This document shows, one piece after another, positions 1-6,100 of a DNA stretch of 6,505 nucleotides. This DNA is from Streptomyces sp. NRRL S-1022 (GTDB taxonomy: Bacteria; Actinomycetota; Actinomycetes; Streptomycetales; Streptomycetaceae): assembly GCF_000720135.1 (NCBI RefSeq), contig NZ_JOIU01000058.1, positions 1-6,505 of the forward strand. The letters run 5' to 3'. The notes beneath the pieces are model-generated. The model was not told where the DNA came from. It did no database searches and was given only the letters and a program-made list of their open reading frames with translations. Within the stretch, counting starts at the first letter, position 1. Every line of letters starts with the position of its first letter. A program made the translations under genes and the position numbers.

Positions 1-167
1 AGGACCGCCAGGAAATGACCCTCCGCATCCTGGAATGGCGGGGCATCCCGGTGTCCGACGCCGTCCGGGAGCGGGTGCTGGCCTGCACGGACCTCGGTCA
101 ACTGGAGGTCTGGGCCCAGCGCGCCGTCCACGCGGCCGAGGCGACGGAGTTGTTCACCGGCGAGTGA
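1..167 (+). CDS. C-terminal end of a probable Rpn-family nuclease-like protein (5' end outside window)
   Basis: An open frame enters from the left edge (first full codon at base 3) and stops at TGA 165-167, giving about 54 visible residues. They contain the stretches ILEWRGIPVSDAVRERV and CTDLGQLEVWAQRAV and end in TELFTGE. This pattern (a short helix, 'RGIPVSD..RERV..CTDL.QLE.W..RA', then a short acidic tail) resembles the C-terminal region of the Streptomyces Rpn-family recombination-promoting nuclease/putative transposase proteins as I remember them. The PD-(D/E)XK catalytic part would lie upstream of the window, so neither activity nor intactness can be judged. Codon use is typical of a Streptomyces gene. 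The family call rests on recalled C-terminal similarity only and could be wrong; that a real gene ends here is more secure. It is followed directly by structured non-coding DNA. Confidence 0.6.
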   Translation, partial: DRQEMTLRILEWRGIPVSDAVRERVLACTDLGQLEVWAQRAVHAAEATELFTGE

Positions 168-184
168 GCACGTGACCGTTGGGC

Positions 185-309
185 CGCTCGCTTCTCGGTC
201 AGTGTCGTGCTTCCGCGGTCCGCGTCAAGGGCGCTGCGCGTCGCCTTCGGCGATGGGCCTCCGGCCCACCCTTGACCCGGCCCACTCCAGCCCGGACCAG
301 AAGCGAGCG
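185..309. repeat. 125-base nested inverted-repeat element (multi-branched fold)
   Basis: The outer arms 185-200 (CGCTCGCTTCTCGGTC) and 295-309 (GACCAGAAGCGAGCG) pair over 15 bases with one bulged C. A second nested stem pairs 217-231 with 269-283 (13 of 15, including a perfect GTCAAGGG/CCCTTGAC core). Inside it sit two adjacent hairpins: 241-245/249-253 (TCGCC/GGCGA, 3-base loop) and 254-259/263-268 (TGGGCC/GGCCCA, 3-base loop). The result is a compact, almost fully paired cruciform starting 17 bases after the stop of the upstream gene. No credible reading frame explains it. It could be a dispersed palindromic repeat (REP/MITE-like), a structured RNA or a terminator/processing element; the sequence alone cannot decide. 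Confidence 0.6.
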
Positions 310-320
310 AGCGACCCGGA

Positions 321-373
321 ACAGCGCTGGCCCAGCCCGGCACCGGGCCCTCGGGTGTGCCAAGTGGCGCTGT
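321..373. repeat. Second stem-loop: ACAGCGC/GCGCTGT enclosing a GC hairpin
   Basis: Arms 321-327 (ACAGCGC) and 367-373 (GCGCTGT) are perfectly complementary. They enclose a tight hairpin, 335-340 (GCCCGG) with 343-348 (CCGGGC), around a 2-base turn. It lies 11 bases after the larger 185-309 fold and may be part of the same structured unit. Short GC-rich palindromes are common by chance in such DNA, so the support is modest. Confidence 0.4.
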
Positions 374-395
374 CGGAAGGGGGTGCGCGGTCGCG

Positions 396-479
396 CCTCG
401 CCGGCACGCCGGGTGAGCTAAGCGGCTTCCGGCTCGGTGAGCGGGGGCGCCCCAGCACCTCGCCGGCACGCCGAGCCGG
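396..479. repeat. 16-base direct repeat pair with overlapping 9-base inverted repeat
   Basis: The 16-mer CCTCGCCGGCACGCCG occurs exactly at 396-411 and again at 458-473, 62 bases apart. Overlapping the second copy is a perfect 9-base inverted repeat, CCGGCTCGG at 429-437 and CCGAGCCGG at 471-479. No open frame with believable codon use covers the region. The direct repeats could be a local duplication or the flanks of a lost insertion; nothing recognisable lies between them. Confidence 0.5.
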
Positions 480-505
480 CTTGGCGGCCGACGGGCGATG
501 GCGGG

Positions 506-597
506 GGTGATTGGCGGATTCGGGTCCAGGTGGCGTCGAGAGTTGAAGGCTGGGCCGTCGGGAGACCTCGCTGCGTGGCCCAGATCCGCCGATCACC
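506..597. repeat. Long-range inverted repeat with inner stem, non-coding
   Basis: Bases 506-520 (GGTGATTGGCGGATT) are complementary to 583-597. As RNA the only imperfections are two G-U pairs. Between them a perfect 7-base stem pairs 550-556 (CTGGGCC) with 577-583 (GGCCCAG); base 583 is shared by both stems, so the two would meet end to end on the right side. The 168-680 stretch carries no convincing gene, and this is the third folded unit in it. Function unknown. A 10-base palindrome GGAACGTTCC follows at 606-615. Confidence 0.45.
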
Positions 598-784
598 GCC
601 GTCCTGGAACGTTCCTCGTCGACCACTGGGCGGTTCGCCACGCTCGCTCGAACTCTTCAGGGTTGATCGAAGAAGCTGAGAACTCCGGCTGGCTCGCCAC
701 AACATCGATCGATCCCACGGGCACTTCACTCAGACCGATTCCCGCGGGCCATGGTCGGCTTTTCGCTATGCAATAGGCATCACA

Positions 785-1003
785 GTGCGTGCGACGGAGC
801 GGTCCGGAAGTCCTCCACCTCCCGCTTGGGACACGGACCCCGCGCCGCCGGAGCCGCCGGTGCCGTTGGGGCGGGTGCTGGAGTCGGAGGAGGGGCGGGG
901 GCTGAGGCTGGTGACGGCGTGCGCGGAGTACTGGGGGTGGCAGCCGTCGGCGCGGTTCGGGGACCGGGGGGAGTACGTGTGGTGCGAGCTGGGGGTGGCG
1001 TGA
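785..1003 (+). pseudogene. 3' remnant of an ATP-binding protein (HATPase / anti-sigma regulatory factor type)
   Basis: A frame open from about 680 and ending at TGA 1001-1003 encodes, after a GTG at 785, 72 residues. A proline-rich linker (PPPPAWDTDPAPPEPPVP) is followed by EEGRGLRLVTACAEYWGW and ends GEYVWCELGVA. The GRGLxLV block followed by a Trp-Gly and a final (V)WCEL strand matches the last part of the small GHKL/HATPase_c proteins abundant in Streptomyces, which resemble SpoIIAB/RsbW kinases and are often encoded beside HTH and DUF397 genes. The family's earlier parts, including the N-box that holds Mg-ATP and the DxGxG box, are absent: the upstream frame (680-784) shows no such motifs, and the GTG has no Shine-Dalgarno. 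Intact relatives are roughly twice this length. I infer a 5'-deleted, non-functional fragment. An expressed short protein cannot be excluded, but it could not bind ATP normally. Confidence 0.6.
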
Positions 1004-1024
1004 GGGCGGTCCCTGCACGCCACC
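994..1024. terminator. Probable bidirectional terminator stem-loop
   Basis: GGTGGCGTG (994-1002) pairs perfectly with CACGCCACC (1016-1024). The stem continues as AGGG (1003-1006) with CCCT (1011-1014) after a single bulged G at 1015, giving 13 base pairs around a 4-base loop. It overlaps the end of the plus-strand ATP-binding remnant and lies 19 bases beyond the stop of the minus-strand SseB/DUF1266 gene, exactly between two convergent units. There is no T-tract on either side, which is common for actinomycete terminators. Confidence 0.7.
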
Positions 1025-1043
1025 GTGAGTGAGTAGGTGCCTG

Positions 1044-2300
1044 TCATCGGAACGGGATGTTGAGCCAAGGGCTGCCCGGCGCGGACATAAGGACACGATG
1101 GGCAGCGACCACATCCTGGTACCAGCTGCCGAACTCCTCCTCGTCGAAATGGAGTGCGCGCCCGAGGATGAAACCGGTGGAGAAGTCCTGCCACGATTTG
1201 TAGGCCAGGGCGGCGGCCCGCCCGGCCTGGATGACGGCGGACTCGGCCTCCCTCAGGGTTCCGAAACGGGCCGCGAGTCCCCACCGGGCCATGTTCGAGG
1301 CCCGGCCGAGATCCCAGGCGTCGACGGAAGAGACGTACTGGTTCTCACCGAGGACACCATCGGCGCGCATGCGGGCCTCGTATCGAGTGATCCGCCCGAT
1401 GAGTCGTTGCACCCCCTCGACACGGGCCTCGACCTCGGATGCGGGTCGGGGCTCGGTCCTGGTGACGCCGTCCTCGGTGACCACGACGGAGCCTTCGGAG
1501 TTCCCGCGGATGACGTTGGCCACGGACTGCTTCCAGTACCCCACGTCGACGTGCCCGCCGAAGTCCCGGGCGATGGTGCGGCGCAGATCGAGGGCGAAGT
1601 CCCACACGGGACTGTGTGATTCGGCGGCGAGCAGGCCGTTGAGTGCGGACAGCCACTCCTCACGGCTGGCGATGCCCCACCACTCTCGTAGCTGCTTCCG
1701 CTCCCTGGGGTAACCCGAGCCGTGCGAGGCCATGCCGTTCCAGAACAGGTCGTTGTTCACACACAGGAGGGCCCCACAGGCGAGGCCGTGGGCGACGGGG
1801 CCGTCCAGGGGGCCGCCGATGCGGAGAGTGCGCAGGCGCGGCGACTGTTCCTGAGCGGGAGCCTGTTCCCCGTACCGGGACCACGCCGCCGAGTGCGGGG
1901 GTGCGGAGGGGAGGAACGCCTCGCAAGGACTTCCGGGATTGACGACGATCACCGGCGGATCGGTCGGCGCCCATGCTTTGGCGAACCACTCAAGGTAGTT
2001 CCAGTCGAACACCCGGTGGGGCTCCGGCGCGGGCAGCATGCCCTCGGTGTACACGGCCCAGATCCGCCCGCCGGCGACGCGCGGGTCGTACCCGAAGACG
2101 GCATACGTCGCACTGGGCGTGGCATCCGCCCCGCCCTTCTCTATCTCAAAGAACAACCGCCCCTGCGCAAGCGCCCCGAGGTACGCGACCCAATCTCCCC
2201 GCCCCTTGGCCTCGAACAAGACCTGCTCGATCTCCGACGGAGCAGTCCAGGTGGAGGCTGAGGCAGGCGGAAAGCCCGCAGGGGGCGGCCCGAACGACAT
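1044..2300 (-). CDS. SseB-N domain plus DUF1266 protein, downstream member of the RHS toxin operon
   Basis: This encodes 418 residues from the ATG at 2300 to TGA at 1046-1044. Residues about 22-130 look like the SseB N-terminal domain (GDWVAYLGAL, an IWAVYT strand, then VIVVNPGSPCEAFLP). Residues about 206-415 look like DUF1266 (WWGIASREEWLSALNGLLA, then AWDLGRASNMARWGLAARF and SWQDFSTGFILGRAL). No signal peptide or membrane segment is visible, so it is probably cytoplasmic. An in-frame ATG at 2375 would add 25 residues, but it lacks a ribosome binding site, lies in the loop of an inverted repeat, and the added codons are only about half G/C in third position against a very high value in the body. 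The ATG at 2300 has GGAAGG four bases upstream. SseB-like and DUF1266 proteins occur around polymorphic-toxin loci, and its position after the toxin and candidate immunity gene suggests an accessory or second immunity role. That role is inferred; no biochemical activity is established. Confidence 0.8.
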   Translation of the reverse strand: MSFGPPPAGFPPASASTWTAPSEIEQVLFEAKGRGDWVAYLGALAQGRLFFEIEKGGADATPSATYAVFGYDPRVAGGRIWAVYTEGMLPAPEPHRVFDWNYLEWFAKAWAPTDPPVIVVNPGSPCEAFLPSAPPHSAAWSRYGEQAPAQEQSPRLRTLRIGGPLDGPVAHGLACGALLCVNNDLFWNGMASHGSGYPRERKQLREWWGIASREEWLSALNGLLAAESHSPVWDFALDLRRTIARDFGGHVDVGYWKQSVANVIRGNSEGSVVVTEDGVTRTEPRPASEVEARVEGVQRLIGRITRYEARMRADGVLGENQYVSSVDAWDLGRASNMARWGLAARFGTLREAESAVIQAGRAAALAYKSWQDFSTGFILGRALHFDEEEFGSWYQDVVAAHRVLMSAPGSPWLNIPFR

Positions 2301-2304
2301 GAAA

Positions 2305-2317
2305 CCTTCCGCTCCTC
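2305..2317 (-). promoter_or_regulatory. Ribosome binding site deciding the SseB/DUF1266 start
   Basis: On the minus strand the sequence GAGGAGCGGAAGG precedes the ATG at 2300. GGAAGG ends four bases before the start, with a second purine block GAGGAG 11 bases away. Nothing comparable precedes the longer alternative start at 2375. Confidence 0.6.
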
Positions 2318-2340
2318 TTTTCAATGTGGCGACCCTAGGG

Positions 2341-2396
2341 ACTTGTGGGCTCTCGTCGGCGAGATTATTCGACATGGTGACGAGACGCCCACGAGT
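2341..2396. terminator. Inverted repeat immediately after the immunity gene (possible terminator or attenuator)
   Basis: In plus-strand terms GTGGGCTCTCGTC (2345-2357) is complementary to GACGAGACGCCCAC (2379-2392) over 13 pairs with a single bulged base. Three further pairs (ACT 2341-2343 with AGT 2394-2396) extend it past one mismatch. The loop is 21 bases. On the minus strand it begins two bases after the TAG stop of the 112-residue gene. No T-tract follows, so it may reduce readthrough into the SseB/DUF1266 gene, stabilise the toxin-immunity message, or mark the edge of the exchangeable cassette. Confidence 0.55.
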
Positions 2397-2398
2397 TG

Positions 2399-2737
2399 CT
2401 ATCGAGAGAACATCCTCATCCAGTACAGGATTTTTTTACTGTCACTGTCCATGAGGAACAATTCACTGCCGCCATCCTCTAGCGAAATGCTCATCATCAC
2501 GAGTGTGTCATCCTGGTGATCCTCCAGGAACTCCACCAGAGATTTGGTTTCGCTGTGGAGTTGCGACCCCGGGGACGTCCGTTTGAGGCGGCGTCGATAC
2601 GTATGCACCAAGTTATCTCTTGGGACACTTCCTGCCTCGATCGAGGACACTGCGCTAAGGCGATTGAGGATTCGCGCATCGCAGACACCGGCTTCGATCC
2701 CAGCGCTTACGAGCTTCGTCAGCCTACTCTTGTCCAT
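2399..2737 (-). CDS. Candidate immunity protein for the RHS toxin (unknown family)
   Basis: This encodes 112 residues from ATG 2737-2735 to TAG 2401-2399. I do not recognise the family. The N-terminal half is probably helical and rich in Arg (a YRRRLKR run near residues 47-53). The C-terminal half is acidic and looks like alternating strands (LVEFLEDHQDD, TLVMMSISLED, then SELFLMDSDS and ILYWMRMF). There is no signal peptide, transmembrane segment or zinc-binding cysteine pattern, so a cytoplasmic binding protein is plausible. Its start overlaps the end of the RHS gene by 19 bases in another frame, implying translational coupling. Small size, position directly after a toxin tip, and G+C well below the flanking genes (25 of 60 bases in 2401-2460, against 42 of 60 in RHS-core DNA at 5101-5160) are hallmarks of the immunity half of a polymorphic-toxin cassette. 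The gene is secure; the immunity role is inferred from context. Confidence 0.8.
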   Translation of the reverse strand: MDKSRLTKLVSAGIEAGVCDARILNRLSAVSSIEAGSVPRDNLVHTYRRRLKRTSPGSQLHSETKSLVEFLEDHQDDTLVMMSISLEDGGSELFLMDSDSKKILYWMRMFSR

Positions 2738-3132
2738 GGCCCTCCATTAATGCTCACCTCGGCCCCTTTCACGGTTCCCCTAATGAGGACCTCGCCCTCG
2801 TCATAGGGAAATGATACGCCCGGCACTCTCGCGTAAGTCGGTCCATCGCCGTTTGGTATCCGAAGGACAACCCCAGGACCGTTGCCTCTGTAGCTTTCCT
2901 CCAGGGCCATCTCTTCGTAATATGTCGTCCATGAAGTGAAGATGCTGTCTGTGCGTCCTCCTGCGTGAAGTTGCGGATCTGAATGTCCGCCCAGCGGTTC
3001 CGCTATTCCACGCTTTGCGTCTTCGTACATCTTCAGCCATGCTTGCGGGCTATTGTCGTTCGCATGCCCAATTCCGCGGTAAAGGTATGGTTCTTCCTCG
3101 GGGTCCCAGCTTCCACCGTTTTCGCACTCGTC
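2719..3132 (-). other. Variable toxin tip of the RHS protein: predicted R-S-E ADP-ribosyltransferase domain
   Basis: This segment encodes the 137 residues after the conserved RHS end (GLAP, residues 1114-1117). Three blocks fit the ADP-ribosyltransferase fold: YLYRGIG (Arg of the first strand), DSIFTSWTTYYEEMAL (the S/T-S block, followed by a helix), and YDEGEVLIRGTV (the ExE catalytic glutamates on the last strand). A GPGVVLRIP strand lies between, as in the family. Such domains transfer ADP-ribose from NAD to arginine or other acceptors in the victim cell. The first Glu of ExE usually goes with arginine specificity, but substrate and target cannot be deduced. G+C is visibly lower than in the RHS core (35 of 60 bases at 2761-2820). 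Fold assignment rests on motif recognition by eye. Confidence 0.7.
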
Positions 3133-6100
3133 GGGTGCCAGCCCCACAGAATCAAACCAGGTATGCGGGTTGTTGACATAGCTAACTGGATTCGGTGCCG
3201 GTGTCAGACCCAAAGGATCGGGGCTGAGATAGCGAGCGGTTTCGGGATCGTAGTGGCGAAAGTAGTTGTAGTGCAGGCCCGTTTCCGGGTCGTAGTACTG
3301 GCCCGGGAAGCGTAGGGGGGTGTAGGTGGTGCTGTTCGTCGACCACGCCGTTGTTCCCCACAGGGTGCTCCGGGTGTGCCAGGCGATGTCGCCCTGTTCG
3401 TCGACGAGTTCGGTCGGCGTGCCGATCAGGTCGGTGACGATGGCGAAGAAGCGGGAGTCGATCTCCTGCTGGAAGGCGTCGGCCGGGGTGATGCGTTCTG
3501 TCTGGGCCAGAGGGCGCAGGCCTTGGTGGTCCCAGGTGAGGGTGACCGGGTCGGGGAGGTCGGTGGAGGTTGTCGTCTGTTCGCAGAGGGTGCTGCCATC
3601 CCAGGTGAAGTCGACGCGCTCCGGGATGGTCTCACCGTCGTCCGCCAGGCGGAGTTTCCCCGTGCGGCGGCCCAGGGGGTCGTACGTGTAGCGCCAGCGG
3701 GTGCCGTCGGGGGTCGTCACCGAGGTGAGGCGGTCTTCGGCGTCCCACTCGTAGCGCCATGTGTCCGGTTTGCGGGACAGGCGGGTCTTCTGGCGAAGGG
3801 TGATGCGGCCGAGGGCGTCGTGTTCGTAGCGGACGTTGCCGGCTCGGGTGATGCGGGTGCCCGTGTAGGCGCGGGGGCCGGTTGCCTCCGCGCCCGGGTG
3901 GGTTGAGGGCCAAGCTGCCTGGGTCTGGTTGCCTGCCTCGTCGTAGGCGTACGTCTCCGTCCAGTTCGCCGCGTGGACCGCTGTAACCCTGCCTGTCGCG
4001 TCCAGGTCGAATCGGCGGGCGCCGGACAGGTGGTCGTCGATGCCGATCACGTTGCCGTCGGCTCGGTAGGTGTACGTCCGGTGCTGGACCCTGCGGCCCG
4101 CGGCCCCCATGACGGACTGGGTGGTCAGGCGACCCAGCGCGTCGAAGGTGTGCTCCAGGGCCACCCGCTCGCCGATGTGGCGAGACACCTCACGGCCCGC
4201 CGCGTCGTACGTGAAGTCGATCGCTCGGCCTGATGCCACCATGCCCGTGCGGTGGCCCGCCGCGTCGTACGACCAGGTCGTCCTGGCCCCGGTCGGGGTG
4301 GTGCGGCCGGTGCGGCGCCCCAGTACGTCGTACGTGTAAGTCACCGTGCGGTCGTCGACCGTTTCGGAGTGCAGGCGGCCGTAGCGGTCGCGCAGCAGCG
4401 TCAGTGTCGTACCGTCCGGGCCCGTTGCCTGGGCCAGTTGGTCGGTGAAGTCGTACGCGTACGTCGTGACCTGGCCTGCCGCCTCCTTGCGGAGCACCTG
4501 GCCCAGTTCGTTGCGCTGGAAGGTCACCGCCTCGCCGAGTACGTTCCTGCGTGAGGCCAGGCGGCCCGCCGCGTCGTACTCGTACTCCAGCGTGCGGTCG
4601 TCGAAGTCCTTCTCCGACAGCAGGTGGCCGGCCGGGTCGTACGCGTACTCCCACGTCAGGCCCTGCGGATTGGTGACCTTCGTCAGGCGCAGTTCCGTGT
4701 CGTGGCTGAATTCGTAGCGGACGCCGTCCGGGCCCGTGCGGGCCGTCAGCAGGTCGAAGTGGGTGTATTCGAAGTGGGAGACGCCGCCCAGCGGGTCGGT
4801 GTGGCTGGTGCAGTTGCCCTCGCCGTCGTACGTCCACGTCTCCGTCGTCCCGTCGGGAGCTGTACGGCGGGTCAGGCGGCCCTCGATCGACCATTCCAGT
4901 CGGGTTGTCGCTCCGGTGGGGTCCGTGATGGTGGTGGGGCGGCCGAAGGCGTCTCGTTCGTAGCGGGTCACTGCGCCGAGCGGGTCCGTGACCTCCAGTG
5001 GTAGGCCCGCGCGGTCGCAGATCACCCTGGCCGCGTTGCCCAGCGGGTCCGTCACCGACGTGAGGTGGCCGGCCTCGGTGTAGGTGAAGCGGGTCGTCTG
5101 GCCGGCCGGGTCCGTCATCGAGGTGAGGTTGCCTCGGTCGTCGTACGTCTGGCGGGTCACCGTGCCGTCCGGGTTCACCACCTTCACGGGCAGGCCCAGG
5201 TGGTTGTACTCCGCGCGTGCCTCGCGGCCGTCCGGGCGGACCGCCCGGGTGAGGTTGCCCGCCTCGTCGTACTCGAACGTGGTCGTGTGGCCCAGGGGAT
5301 CTGTCGTGGACAGCAGGCGGTTGTGGCGGTCGCGGGCGTAGCGCGTGGTCGCGCCCACGGCGTCCGTCTCGGCTATGACCTGGCAGCGGCGGTTGATCCG
5401 GTAGTGGGTTCTGTGGCCGTGTGAGTCGGTGATCGTCGTGGTGTGCTCGCCGGTGTCCGCATCCACCGGTCCGTAGGTGAAGGCGGAGCGCAGGTGGCCG
5501 GCGGCGCCGGACTGGTGGGTGCAGCGGTCCTGGTCGTCGTAGGCGTAGGTGAAGTGGCTGTCGTTGGTGTCCGTCCAGGAGGTGATGCGCCCCTGGGTGT
5601 CGTACGCGAAGCGCATGGGCCGGCCGGAGGAGTTGACGACCTCGCTCAGGTGGCCGTCGGTGTAGCCGTAGCGGATCAGTTCCTGGTCGGTGCCGTCCGG
5701 CGCGGCTCCGGCCAGGTGCAGGGCGGTGATCCGGCCGTCGGCGGTCGACAGGAGCAGGCGGTAGCCGCCGTTGTGGGTGAGGGCGCGCGGGGCGCCGTTC
5801 GTGTCGTACTCGAACGTGATCCAGTTGCCGTTGCGGTCGTCGATCTGTTCCAGCACCGCCAGGTTCTCGGAGCGGTCGGCGAAGTGCCTTACGTGGCCGG
5901 ACTCGGGGTCGGTGAGGGTGTAGCCGTCGTCCGTGCGGTCCAGCGGCCAGCGCGGGCCGTGGCCGGGGAGGGTGGGTACACCGGGCGCCGGGTGCGGGTA
6001 GGCCAGCGTCAGGCCGTCCTCGCCGACGAAGACGACGCCCTGTGCGTCGATCTCCAGGCGTTGGTCGAGCGTGGAGGACCAGGCCGGGCCGAACCAGCCG

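Larger units (their letters stand above)
168..784. other. 617-base gene-free region
   Basis: Between the end of the Rpn-like gene and the ATP-binding remnant no frame on either strand has convincing codon use or recognisable motifs. Bases 185-600 are packed with the nested inverted and direct repeats listed separately. Bases 605-784 are less G+C-rich, and I see only a short palindrome and a weak TATGCAAT-like stretch near 767-774, not enough to call a promoter. Confidence 0.6.

Noticed and set aside
396..473. CRISPR-like array from the 16-base direct repeat
   Set aside because: There are only two copies, 62 bases apart, no third unit and no cas genes.
168..680. tRNA, group II intron or retron RNA in the structured gap
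   Set aside because: There is no cloverleaf with a CCA-type acceptor, no recognisable intron domain V, and no reverse transcriptase gene in the window.
593..740. Minus-strand peptide tail reading VVASQPEFSASSINPEEF
   Set aside because: It looks almost protein-like, but its third-position G+C is only about two thirds, it has no good ribosome binding site, and its upstream part is the shadow of the ATP-binding remnant. It could be a gene relic but is not supportable.
2376..2398. ATG at 2375 as the start of the SseB/DUF1266 protein
   Set aside because: It has no Shine-Dalgarno, non-host-like codon use over the added 25 codons, and placement in the loop of an inverted repeat. The ATG at 2300 is better supported.
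2425..2440. Programmed frameshift site at the A7 tract
   Set aside because: In the zero frame the heptamer is T-AAA-AAA, not a standard slippery sequence, and there is no obvious stimulatory structure or extended alternative product.
1029..2454. Long plus-strand frames opposite the SseB/DUF1266 gene
   Set aside because: They show no family motifs and mirror the codon bias of the minus-strand gene, whose two recognisable domains make it the real one.
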